Shown: piece by piece, positions 24,756 to 32,821 of the stretch
How positions within the stretch are numbered: the first letter of the stretch is position 1
Layout of the letters: every line of letters starts with the position of its first letter
Source: Nocardiopsis algeriensis
Lineage (GTDB): Bacteria > Actinomycetota > Actinomycetes > Streptosporangiales > Streptosporangiaceae
Reading direction: 5' to 3'
Assembly: GCF_014203695.1 (NCBI RefSeq)
Contig: NZ_JACHJO010000005.1
Coordinates: forward strand, 248,001 to 312,000
DNA: 64,000 bases
Notes under the pieces: model-generated
Database searches by the model: none
What the model was told of the DNA's origin: nothing
The model's input: only the letters and a program-made list of their open reading frames with translations
Translations under genes and position numbers: made by a program

Positions 24756-25951
24756 CGGCGGCCTCCCGACCAGGTCCAGGCGTAGCCGTCGTCCTCGCAG
24801 GCCAGACCGCCCTCACCCAGGTCCAGGGGGCGGAAGGTGTCGACCATGACCGCGAGCTCGTCGAAGGCCTCGGCGCCGATGCTCCGCTCGTAGGCACCGG
24901 GCTGGGGGCCGTGCGAGTGCCCGCCGGGGTGCAGGGAGACCGACCCCTGGCCGATCCCCGAGCCCTTGCGGGCCTCGTAGTCGCCGCCGCAGTAGAACAT
25001 GACCTCGTCGGAGTCCACGTTGGAGTGGTAGTAGGGCACGGGGATGGCCTGGGGGTGGTAGTCCACCTTGCGTGGCACGAAGTTGCAGATGACGAAGTTG
25101 TGGCCCTCGAACACCTGGTGGACGGGCGGCGGCTGGTGCACCCGGCCGGTGATGGGCTGGAAGTCGTCGATGTTGAACGCGTACGGGTACAGGCAGCCGT
25201 CCCAGCCCACGACGTCGAAGGGGTGGGTGGGGTAGGTGTAGCGGGTGCCGGCGATACCGCCGGGACCGGGGCCGCGGTGCTTGATGAGGACGTCGACGTT
25301 CTCGCCCTCGGCGAGCAGGGGCTCCGAGGGCCCGCGCAGGTCGCGCTCGCAGAAGGGGGCGTGCTCGAGCAGCTGGCCGTAGCGCGACAGGTACCGCTTG
25401 GGCGGGGCGATGTGGCTGTTGGCCTCCACGGCGTAGGCGCGCAGCGGCTCGTCCCCGGTGGGCACCCAGCGGTGGGTGGTGGCACGCGGCAGGACGACGT
25501 AGTCGCCCCGTCCGACCTCCAGCAGGCCGAAGACGGTCTCGACGCGGGCGCTGCCGGACTCGACGTAGACGCACTCGTCGCCGATGGCGTTGCGGTACAG
25601 CGGGGAGGGCGCGCCGGCCACCACGTAGGAGATGCGCACGTCGTCGTTGGCCAGGACCAGGCGGCGCGACTCGACGGCGTCGGCGGCCTTCCAGTCCTGC
25701 CCCTCGAAGAGGGAGTGCAGCTTCAGGTGGCGCGGCACGAGCGGGGCGTTGGGTGTGCGGGTCTGGTCGGGCAGGTCCCAGGGGGCGGCGTCGGCGATGG
25801 CCGAGGGGATGGCCCGGTGGTAGAGCAGGGAGGAGTCGGAGGAGAAGCCCTCCTCCCCCATGAGCTCCTCGTAGTAGAGCCCGCCCTCGGGGTTGGGGTG
25901 CTGGGTGTGGCGGGTGCGCGGTACCTCTCCGACCCTGCGGTAGTAGGCCAT
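24752..25951 (-). CDS. hmgA: Homogentisate 1,2-dioxygenase
   Basis: 399 residues. Iron ligands lie in PYYHSNVDSDEVMFY (His, Glu) and HPGGHSHGPQPGAYE (His). The N-terminal cupin half includes NAIGDECVYVESGSARVET. It opens the ring of homogentisate to maleylacetoacetate using oxygen and Fe(II). ATG follows AAGGAGG at ideal spacing. It sits 14 bp after the FAD hydroxylase and overlaps the next, unknown gene. At 399 residues it is somewhat shorter than animal and Pseudomonas enzymes (about 430-445) but has all ligands. Confidence 0.95.
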   Translation of the reverse strand: MAYYRRVGEVPRTRHTQHPNPEGGLYYEELMGEEGFSSDSSLLYHRAIPSAIADAAPWDLPDQTRTPNAPLVPRHLKLHSLFEGQDWKAADAVESRRLVLANDDVRISYVVAGAPSPLYRNAIGDECVYVESGSARVETVFGLLEVGRGDYVVLPRATTHRWVPTGDEPLRAYAVEANSHIAPPKRYLSRYGQLLEHAPFCERDLRGPSEPLLAEGENVDVLIKHRGPGPGGIAGTRYTYPTHPFDVVGWDGCLYPYAFNIDDFQPITGRVHQPPPVHQVFEGHNFVICNFVPRKVDYHPQAIPVPYYHSNVDSDEVMFYCGGDYEARKGSGIGQGSVSLHPGGHSHGPQPGAYERSIGAEAFDELAVMVDTFRPLDLGEGGLACEDDGYAWTWSGGRR

Positions 25952-25965
25952 GGCGGTGTCCTCCT

Positions 25966-27651
25966 TCAGATGCTCTGTGCGGTGTCGGGCACGGTCGGCG
26001 CGGTGCCGGGCGCGGTGGTCGGCCGGCCCAGGCAGGTGTGGACCGCGGCGGTGACCGCGACCAGGTCGGTCCCGTCGACGACCGCGGCCACGTGTGCGTC
26101 GGGGCGCACCAGCCACACCTGACCCGGAAGCGGTTCCAGCGCCTGGGTGAGGGCGCCGGTGGCGTCGGTGTCGGCGAGGTGGAACGCAGCCAGGGGTGCC
26201 TCGGTGGCCTCGCGGGCACGGCCGAGCACCTGCTGCAGGAACCGCTCCGGTTCCTGTCCTGCGGGGGCCGGGCCGAGCAGCAGGGTCAGGCCTTCACGCA
26301 GCAGGGGCCGGATCCGGGCGGGGCTCCCGCCGGGGAGGGCGGCGGGGGCGTCGGGCAGGACCACGCCGGGGCAGGGCGCGGGTGCCAGGCCGCGCGGGGG
26401 CCGGCCGCCGAAGGGCCGCTCCGCGCAGGGCGTGGTCAGGGGCGAGGCGGTGTACCAGAACGGTTCGGCCAGGCGCCCGGAGTCGACCTCGGCGCAGGCG
26501 GCCTCCTCGGTACGGGCCCGCTCCAGGACACTGAGGCGGGTGCGGTGCTCCTCCTCGCCGTGGGGGACGAGGAAGCGCATGGTGGCGCTGGTGACCTCGG
26601 CGTTCTCCAGTGCGGCGGCGTGGCGCTCGGTGTGGTAGGTCTCCAGGAACTCCTCGTCGGCCCAGCCGCTGCGCACGTAGGCGATCTTCCAGGCGGCGTT
26701 CTCCGCGTCCTGGACACCGGAGTTGAGCCCCCGGGCGCCGAAGGGGGCCACCAGGTGGGCGTTGTCGCCCGCGAGCAGGACGCGGCCCACGCGCATGCGG
26801 TCCACGACGCGGGTGTGGAACCGGTAGACCGAGTTCCAGACGATCTCGTAGGGCCGGTCGCCGATGATCTGGCGGATGCGGGTGTCCAGGCGCCCGCAGG
26901 CCGCTTCCCGTTCCAGGTCGAAGTCGGCGGGCACCTGCCAGTCGATGCGGTAGACCGAGTCGGGGCAGGGGTGGATGAGGACCTGGCGGCCGGGGTTCCA
27001 CTCGGGGTCGAAGTAGAAGCGGCGCTCGCGGGCCCACCCGCCCAGGTCGGCGCGGATGTCGCAGATGAGGAAGCGGTCGTCGAAGCTGGTCCCCTCGAAG
27101 GACAGGCCGAGTGCCTGGCGCACGACGCCGCCGTGGGCGCCCAGGCACGACAGGGCGTGGGTGCCCTGCAGGGAGACCGGTCCGTCGGGGGTGTCGCACT
27201 CGACGGTGACGCCGTCCGCGTCCTGGGTGAGACCGGTGACGCGGTGGCCCCAGCGGATCCGTACGCCGGCCCTTTCCAGGCACTCGTCGAGGATCTCCTC
27301 GGTGCGCGACTGGGAGATGTTGACGAACGGCGGCAGGGGCGAGGCTCCGGGGTCGGGAAGGCGGACGCTGAACAGCTCGTCGCCGCGGTGGAAGGTGCGC
27401 GCGGTGTCCCAGGTCAGGCCTTCCTCGGCAACGGCCCCGGCGCCGACCCAGTCCCACACGTCCAGGACGTCGCGCTGCTGGCAGATGGCCTTGGAGCCGA
27501 CGGCGTCGCGTTCGGGCCGGCTGTCCAGGACCAGGACGGGGACGCCGCGCCGGGCCAGCAGCAGGGCGGCGGTCTGGCCGACCGGTCCCGCGCCGAGCAC
27601 CAGGACGGGGGCGGCGGGGGCGGCGGGCGGCCGTGGAGCGGGAGGTCTCAT
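25966..27651 (-). CDS. FAD-dependent aromatic monooxygenase (PheA/TfdB/MhpA family)
   Basis: 561 residues. FAD binding by GAGPVGQTAALLLARRGVPV and the second motif LLAGDNAHLVAPFGARGLNSG; the C-terminal 150 residues are the thioredoxin-like domain of MhpA/phenol-hydroxylase-type enzymes. These hydroxylate an aromatic ring using NAD(P)H and oxygen. Placed directly before hmgA, it may make homogentisate from a hydroxyphenylacetate (inference), replacing the usual 4-hydroxyphenylpyruvate dioxygenase, which is not seen here. ATG start with only GGAG nearby. Confidence 0.88.
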   Translation of the reverse strand: MRPPAPRPPAAPAAPVLVLGAGPVGQTAALLLARRGVPVLVLDSRPERDAVGSKAICQQRDVLDVWDWVGAGAVAEEGLTWDTARTFHRGDELFSVRLPDPGASPLPPFVNISQSRTEEILDECLERAGVRIRWGHRVTGLTQDADGVTVECDTPDGPVSLQGTHALSCLGAHGGVVRQALGLSFEGTSFDDRFLICDIRADLGGWARERRFYFDPEWNPGRQVLIHPCPDSVYRIDWQVPADFDLEREAACGRLDTRIRQIIGDRPYEIVWNSVYRFHTRVVDRMRVGRVLLAGDNAHLVAPFGARGLNSGVQDAENAAWKIAYVRSGWADEEFLETYHTERHAAALENAEVTSATMRFLVPHGEEEHRTRLSVLERARTEEAACAEVDSGRLAEPFWYTASPLTTPCAERPFGGRPPRGLAPAPCPGVVLPDAPAALPGGSPARIRPLLREGLTLLLGPAPAGQEPERFLQQVLGRAREATEAPLAAFHLADTDATGALTQALEPLPGQVWLVRPDAHVAAVVDGTDLVAVTAAVHTCLGRPTTAPGTAPTVPDTAQSI

Positions 27652-27694
27652 GTTCGGGCTCCGTGGTGGTCGTGGCTGCGGGGGAAGGGAGGGG

Positions 27695-28657
27695 TCAGCC
27701 CTGGAGCTGGTCCCAGACCTGGCGGTCGCGCTCGGCGGTCCAGATGACGGGGCGTTCGATGCCGGAGAGCTCGTCCCACAGGCGGGAGACGTCGAAGGGC
27801 AGGCAGTGCTCGAAGATGGGCCAGTGGCCGTAGTCGCCGACCAGGGCGGCGTGGGTGGCCTCGAAGGCCTCCTTGAGGGTGCCGCCGCGACCGTGCACGG
27901 CACCGACCTCGCGGATCATGACCCGCAGGAAGTTCCGGGTCTGCTCGATGGCGGCGTCGACCTCCTCGCGGCCCCGGCTGACGGCGCCGCGGCCGCCGAC
28001 GAGCATCTCGGCGCCCAGGGCCTTGATGCGGTCGAGGGTCTCCCCCGCCCAGTCCATGTGGAAGGCGTCGCCGGTGTAGAGGGCCGCCTGGGCCTCGACG
28101 AGGTCGCCGGCGAAGAGGATCTTGTGCCGGGGCAGCCAGGCGACGATGTCGCCCTCGGTGTGGCCGCGGCCGAAGTACTCCAGGACCAGCTCGCCGCGGT
28201 CGCCGCCCAGGTCGATGGTGGTGCGGTCGGCGAAGGTCTGGGTGGGCCAGGTCAGGCCGGGAACGGAGTCGGCGTCCTTGGCCAGGCGCGGCATGCGCGC
28301 GAACTCGCTGGCCCAGTCCTCCTTGCCGCGCTCGCGGATGAGCTCGTGGGTCTTCTCGTGGGTGAGGACGATCTGGGCGTCGAAGGCACTGGCGCCCAGG
28401 ACGCGCACGGCGTGGTAGTGGGAGAGGACGAGGTAGCGCACGGGCTTGTCCGTGTGCTTGCGCAGCTCGGTCAGCCACTCGCGGGCGGCCGTGGGGGTGG
28501 CGAGGGCCTCGAAGGCGACGAGGAAGTCCTCGCCCTCGATGGCTCCCACGTTGGGGTCGCCCTCGGCGGTGAGCGCGTAGACGCCGTCGGCCAGGACCTC
28601 CAGGGTCTGCTGCTTGGCCTCGGTGTCGGCGGACGAGGCGAACGGCTTGGCTGCCAT
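27695..28657 (-). CDS. MBL-fold hydrolase-like protein with altered metal site
   Basis: 320 residues of metallo-beta-lactamase fold. The usual HxHxDH motif reads HYHAVR (H80, H82, but V84 and R85), H166 (GRGHTEGD) and D185 (FAGDLV) remain, and the late GH motif is GGRG (R223). Three of the usual seven metal ligands or catalytic residues are thus replaced, so a canonical dinuclear zinc site is unlikely. It is the first gene of the homogentisate operon. It may hydrolyse a pathway ester or lactone, or act as a quinone-product detoxifier; none is shown. Confidence 0.82.
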   Translation of the reverse strand: MAAKPFASSADTEAKQQTLEVLADGVYALTAEGDPNVGAIEGEDFLVAFEALATPTAAREWLTELRKHTDKPVRYLVLSHYHAVRVLGASAFDAQIVLTHEKTHELIRERGKEDWASEFARMPRLAKDADSVPGLTWPTQTFADRTTIDLGGDRGELVLEYFGRGHTEGDIVAWLPRHKILFAGDLVEAQAALYTGDAFHMDWAGETLDRIKALGAEMLVGGRGAVSRGREEVDAAIEQTRNFLRVMIREVGAVHGRGGTLKEAFEATHAALVGDYGHWPIFEHCLPFDVSRLWDELSGIERPVIWTAERDRQVWDQLQG

Positions 28658-28698
28658 GGCGGAGTGTCCTCCCTCGGGCGGCTCCCGCCGCCCAATTG

Positions 28699-28712
28699 AT
28701 CAAACCTTTGAT
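28699..28712 (-). promoter_or_regulatory. Palindromic operator before homogentisate operon
   Basis: ATCAAA-CC-TTTGAT, overlapping a second palindrome TTGATCAA (28696-28703), 42 bp upstream of the first gene. Size and AT-rich composition fit a MarR-family dimer; a MarR gene lies 0.7 kb away. Binding is inferred. Confidence 0.5.
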
Positions 28713-28769
28713 GACCAGACCATAACGTGTCCCACGCCACAGGGCCAAGGGGCCCGGGTCCAAGTGCCC

Positions 28770-28785
28770 TGTGATGCAGATCACA
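28770..28785. promoter_or_regulatory. CRP-like site TGTGA-N6-TCACA
   Basis: An exact TGTGA-N6-TCACA, the consensus of cAMP receptor protein and its actinobacterial relatives. It lies 73 bp upstream of the DUF421 gene and 113 bp upstream of the homogentisate operon, so it could act on either. Confidence 0.55.
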
Positions 28786-28857
28786 TAAAATGCCTGACCG
28801 TACGCGGTCCGGGCATCGCCCGGGCCGGACGCGGATGCCACTGCTGGGGGAGACCTG

Positions 28858-29349
28858 ATGGACTGGACCGAGATCCTGGTGCCGAGTTCGCCGCTGCTGG
28901 AACTCATCGTGCGCGGAAGCGTCACCTTCCTGTCACTGATGTTCCTGCTGCGACTGGCGGGCCAGCGGGAGACCGGAGGTCTGGGACTCACGGACCTGCT
29001 CGTGGTCGTACTGGTCGCCGACGCGGCCGGCGCGGGGATGACCGGCGACACCCACACGATCGCCGACGGCCTGGTGCTGACGGTCACGATGATCCTCTGG
29101 AGCGTCGTGCTCGACGCGGCCGCCTACCGGTGGCCCCGCTTCGCGCGCATCGTCAAGGCCCGTCCGCGACCGCTCATCAGCGAGGGCCGCCTCAACCACC
29201 GGGTCATGCGGCGCGAGTTCATGTCGGAGCAGGAGGTGCTCTCCCAGCTGCGCCTGCACGGCATCTCCGACCCCTCCCAGGTCCACCGCGCCTACCTGGA
29301 GCCCAACGGGATGGTCAGCATCATCGCGGAGGAGGGCACGAACACCTGA
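28858..29349 (+). CDS. DUF421 (YetF-type) membrane protein
   Basis: 163 residues. Three membrane helices (about 13-33, 44-60, 66-86) are followed by the soluble YetF/DUF421 domain containing RPRPLISEGRLNHRVMRREF and HGISDPSQVHRAYLEPNG. Function is unknown; relatives sit in spore or envelope contexts. ATG follows GGGGGAG. It is divergent from the homogentisate operon and has a CRP-like site upstream. Confidence 0.88.
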   Translation: MDWTEILVPSSPLLELIVRGSVTFLSLMFLLRLAGQRETGGLGLTDLLVVVLVADAAGAGMTGDTHTIADGLVLTVTMILWSVVLDAAAYRWPRFARIVKARPRPLISEGRLNHRVMRREFMSEQEVLSQLRLHGISDPSQVHRAYLEPNGMVSIIAEEGTNT

Positions 29350-29408
29350 TCCGAACACGGCCAAAGCACGGCAAACGGCCCCCGCCTCCAGGTACTAGGC
29401 TGGCCCGC

Positions 29409-29948
29409 GTGACCCACAACACCGCCCCCTCGCACGAACTCAGCTTCTGGTCCTTCGTGGACTACGCGGTGCAGAAGGCAGAGGAGGAGCTGCCGTCGGT
29501 CGACACCGACGCCATGCGCCTGATCCTCACCCTCAGCCGGGCCGCGAACATGATCATCTACGACCTGGAGTCGAGCGTTCACCGCCCGCGGGGACTCACC
29601 TGGCCGGGGTTCCGGGTGGTCTTCGCGCTGTGGCTGGCCGGCCCCATGGAGGCCAAGACCACCGCCGAGATCTCCGGCATGAGCCGGGCCGCCCTGTCCG
29701 CCCTGCTCAACACCCTGGAGAGGGACGGCCTGGTCCTGCGCGAGCGGGCCACCCACGACCGGCGCGCCCTCCAGCTCAGCCTCACCGAGGCCGGCTACGG
29801 CGCGATCCTGGGCAGCTTCCGGGCGCACAACCGCCGCGAATCGGCCTGGGCCGAGGCACTCGAACCCGAGGAGCAGAAGGAGATGGTGCGGCTGCTCAAC
29901 AAGCTCATGGCCGGCTCCACCGACGCCAAGGCCAAGTTCCGGAGCTGA
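29409..29948 (+). CDS. MarR-family transcriptional regulator
   Basis: 179 residues. Winged helix at about 60-130: TTAEISGMSRAALSALLNTL is the recognition region and ATHDRRALQLSLTEAG the wing. The N-terminal extension of about 50 residues (ELSFWSFVDYAVQKAEEELP) is longer than average. GTG start is seven bases after TAGGCT, so it is leaderless. Nearest aromatic-catabolic unit is the homogentisate operon 0.75 kb away with a MarR-like operator, so it is the best candidate repressor. The link is inferred from location. Confidence 0.88.
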   Translation: MTHNTAPSHELSFWSFVDYAVQKAEEELPSVDTDAMRLILTLSRAANMIIYDLESSVHRPRGLTWPGFRVVFALWLAGPMEAKTTAEISGMSRAALSALLNTLERDGLVLRERATHDRRALQLSLTEAGYGAILGSFRAHNRRESAWAEALEPEEQKEMVRLLNKLMAGSTDAKAKFRS

Positions 29949-29991
29949 GCGGCCCCTTGAGACAGGCCCCGGCCTCGGGCAGGATCGGGAC

Positions 29992-31053
29992 ATGGACGAC
30001 ACCGCCCGTACCCGTGTCCGAGCTGCCCGGAAGCACTTCTCCCCCGCCGCCTCCTACCTCGACACGGCCACCTGCGGCCTGCTGCCCGACACCGCGGTCA
30101 AGGCCCTGCGGCGGCACGTCCGCGATCTCGCCGAGGGCCGCTTCTCCCCCGCGGAGGCCGACCGCGGCGTCGAGCGCACGCGCGCGGCCTACGCACGCCT
30201 GGTCGGCGTCCCCACCTCCTTCGTGGCCATGGGCACCCACACCGCCCAGTTCACCGGCACCGTCGCGGCGAGCCTGCCACCGGGATCCCAGGTCCTCACC
30301 GCCGAACGCGAGTTCAGCTCCGTGGTCCATCCCCTCCTCGCCCGCGAGCGCCACGGTGTGAAGGTCCGCGAGGTGCCCCTGGAGCACCTCGCCGACGAGG
30401 TCACCGCGCAGACACGGCTGGTCGCGGTCTCGGCCGTGCAGTCCTCCGACGGGCGCCTCGCCCCGATCGCGGATCTCAGGGCGGCCTGCACCGACCACGG
30501 CGCCCGCCTGCTCCTGGACATCACACAGGCGGCCGGATGGCTGCCCCTGGACGCCGGCCTGGCCGACTACACCGTGTGCAGCACCTACAAATGGCTGCTG
30601 GGCCCGCGCGGCACCGCATTCCTCACCGCGACCGGCGAGGCACTGGCCGACCTGGAGCCCCTCGCCGCGTCCTGGTACGCCTCGGACGACCCCTGGTCGT
30701 CCCTCTACGGAGGCCCTCTCCCCCGCGCGTCGGGCGCCCGCCGCCTGGACCTGCCGCCGGTGTGGCCGGCCCTGGCCGCCCTGGAGCACTCCCTGGCCCT
30801 GCTGGAGGAGACCGGGACGGCGGCCGTGCACGAGCACGGCACCGCCCTGGCCGACCGCTTCCGCGCCGCGCTGGACCTGGAACCGGCGGGAACGGCGATC
30901 GTGTCCGTCCCCGCCCCGCCGGAGGCCGTGGAGCGTGCGGCCGCCGCGGGCGTGGCCACGTCCTACCGCGGCGGCCGCCTGCGCGCCTCGTTCCACCTGT
31001 ACAACACCGAGGAGGAGGCCGACCGCCTCGCCGACCTGCTCCGGGGCGCATGA
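29992..31053 (+). CDS. Class V aminotransferase-fold PLP enzyme
   Basis: 353 residues of the SufS/kynureninase-like fold type I. STYKWLLGPRGTAF carries the PLP lysine; LLLDITQAAGWLPLDA carries the cofactor-pairing aspartate. C-terminal SFHLYNTEEEADRL is the usual class V ending. It lacks a cysteine-desulfurase active-site Cys loop, so it is more likely an isopenicillin-epimerase-like or lyase member of unknown substrate. The ATG is six bases after CAGGAT, possibly leaderless. It is convergent with eis. Confidence 0.85.
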   Translation: MDDTARTRVRAARKHFSPAASYLDTATCGLLPDTAVKALRRHVRDLAEGRFSPAEADRGVERTRAAYARLVGVPTSFVAMGTHTAQFTGTVAASLPPGSQVLTAEREFSSVVHPLLARERHGVKVREVPLEHLADEVTAQTRLVAVSAVQSSDGRLAPIADLRAACTDHGARLLLDITQAAGWLPLDAGLADYTVCSTYKWLLGPRGTAFLTATGEALADLEPLAASWYASDDPWSSLYGGPLPRASGARRLDLPPVWPALAALEHSLALLEETGTAAVHEHGTALADRFRAALDLEPAGTAIVSVPAPPEAVERAAAAGVATSYRGGRLRASFHLYNTEEEADRLADLLRGA

Positions 31054-31090
31054 GCCGGTTTCCCCCCACGCCCGGAGGCGGGGCTCCCCC

Positions 31091-32350
31091 TCAGAAGATC
31101 AGTCCGCAGAAGGGGGCGTCGGGACGGTGCAGGGCGGCGTCCAGCCGCGCGACCGCACCGGGGGTGTACTCGGTGAGCAGGCCCGCCCTCAGGTATCCCG
31201 ACAGCGGCGTCTGCCCCAGGTGGGCGGCGCCCAGGTGGGAGACGTCCAGAGCGATGTCGGGCGCAGCCCCGGTGCCCTCCACCCGCGCACCCGAGGCATC
31301 GGCCTCCAGCCGCCAGCGCCCCGCGTTCCACGGCGCGAAGCGGTCGCCCACCTCCAGCACCGCCTCGACCGGGGCGGCCCAGGAGCGCTCGGACAGGGCA
31401 CCGGGCACGTCCACCAGGCGTATCCACAGCGAGGTGGAGTGCTGCCGCAGCACCCGGTCCCGGTCGGCGGCCAGGTACAGCAGCGGGTTGTCCTCCGCCA
31501 GGAAGGGGAAGAGGACCCGGTCGGTCAGGTCGCGGGAGAACAGGTGCTCGTACAGCGCGGTCCACGCCGCCGGCGCGATCGCGTGCACCTCGGTCACGTG
31601 CACCTCCCCGTAGGCGCCGTCCTGCTCGTACCTGGCCAGGGTGCGGTAGAGGGCGTACCCCTGCGGGCCGCCGGGGCCGCCGACGACGAAGGCGCGCAGC
31701 GGGCCCTTGTCGCCCCGCTGCTCGGGCCGGTCGGACAGCATGCGCCTCCACCACTGGGGAGCGCGCCGGAACTGCCCGTTCTGCGACGCGGCCACCTGGC
31801 GGTGCACCTCCTCCATGTCGGGGAGGGCCTCCTGCGGATCGGTGAGGCGGCCGACCAGCGACCCGTCGCGGGGCGCGTCGGCGCGCAGCGCCGTGTAGGG
31901 GCGGCGGACGGCCGCGTTGATCTCGGTGGCGGCCGGCCCGTAGCCGAAGCGGCCGTAGATGGCCCCCTCGGACGCCCACAGCGCCGCGTATCTGCCGCCC
32001 GCCTCGCGGATGTCGGCGAGTTGGCGGCGCATGAGCGCGCTGAGGACGCCGCGGCGGCGATGGGTCGGCCACACCCCCACACCGGTGACGCCCGCCACCG
32101 GGCGCACACCGCCGGGCAGGGCCATCTCGAAGCGGAAGTAGTTGGTGGTGCCGACGACCTGCCCTTCGTCCTCGGCGACCAGGAAGCGCTCGTAACCCTC
32201 GGCGTCGTGCAGGGGGAGCGCACGTTCGAGGACGGTGTCGAGGTCGTGCTGTGCCAGGAGCGCCTCGCTGGTGACCCTGGCGATCCGGGGGAACTCGTCG
32301 CGGTCGCTGCCGCGCACGGTCCAGGTCTCCTGCTGCTGTTCTCGTGTCAT
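31091..32350 (-). CDS. eis: Eis-type GNAT N-acetyltransferase
   Basis: 419 residues with the three-part Eis layout: N-terminal GNAT with acetyl-CoA loop GVGVWPTHRRRGVLSALMRR, a second GNAT-like domain, and a C-terminal SCP2-like domain ending in Phe, whose carboxylate acts as catalytic base in known Eis enzymes. Those acetylate many amines, including aminoglycosides and lysine side chains. ATG overlaps the stop of the 126-codon ORF upstream (ATGA). Whether it confers drug resistance is unknown. Confidence 0.9.
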   Translation of the reverse strand: MTREQQQETWTVRGSDRDEFPRIARVTSEALLAQHDLDTVLERALPLHDAEGYERFLVAEDEGQVVGTTNYFRFEMALPGGVRPVAGVTGVGVWPTHRRRGVLSALMRRQLADIREAGGRYAALWASEGAIYGRFGYGPAATEINAAVRRPYTALRADAPRDGSLVGRLTDPQEALPDMEEVHRQVAASQNGQFRRAPQWWRRMLSDRPEQRGDKGPLRAFVVGGPGGPQGYALYRTLARYEQDGAYGEVHVTEVHAIAPAAWTALYEHLFSRDLTDRVLFPFLAEDNPLLYLAADRDRVLRQHSTSLWIRLVDVPGALSERSWAAPVEAVLEVGDRFAPWNAGRWRLEADASGARVEGTGAAPDIALDVSHLGAAHLGQTPLSGYLRAGLLTEYTPGAVARLDAALHRPDAPFCGLIF

Positions 32351-32727
32351 GTGCCTGTCGGTGCTTCCGTTTCCGGGTTCGGTGGCGAAGGTGGGCGAGG
32401 CCGCTCGGGGGCCGCGCCGGCAAAGGCCTCCGGCGGTTCGTGCAGGGTCGTGCCCGGCCGCGCGGCCGTGGCGGGGACGGGCCCGGTGTCCTGGATCGCC
32501 GCGGTGAGCAGCGACAGGTCCCGGCGGCCGAGGTCGGCGGCGCCCGGGCGGGGGCGTCCGAACCGATGCCGGGCGCGGCCTCGGCGGTCCCCGCCCCCCG
32601 GGGCAGCGGCCCGGGGACGCCGGCGACCCGCGTTCCACCGCGCGGAGCGGTCGCCCACCTCCGGACGCTCCTCGCGACCGCCGGCGCGGACGTCCCAGGG
32701 CGCGCTGCTGTGGTGGTCGCCGCTCAT
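32347..32727 (-). CDS. Short ORF derived from an Eis C-terminal domain (remnant)
   Basis: 126 codons, coupled to eis by ATGA. Its middle matches the Eis C-terminal domain in the same frame: EVGDRSARWNAGRR against EVGDRFAPWNAGRW, then GAADLGRRDLSLL...TLHEPP against GAAHLGQTPLSGY...ALHRPD. At DNA level 32628-32662 and 31321-31355 agree at 33 of 35 positions. The rest is Pro/Arg-rich low-complexity sequence. This is best read as the decayed 3' part of a duplicated eis gene that still reads through into the intact copy. A stable product is doubtful. Confidence 0.45.
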   Translation of the reverse strand: MSGDHHSSAPWDVRAGGREERPEVGDRSARWNAGRRRPRAAAPGGGDRRGRARHRFGRPRPGAADLGRRDLSLLTAAIQDTGPVPATAARPGTTLHEPPEAFAGAAPERPRPPSPPNPETEAPTGT

Positions 32728-32821
32728 GGGGCGACCCTCTCAGCCCCGCCCCGCGGGCGCCACCGATTTTTCGGCCCCGGCGGCCGCAGGAGTAATCCAC
32801 CGCCCGACCGGGCAGTTCTCC

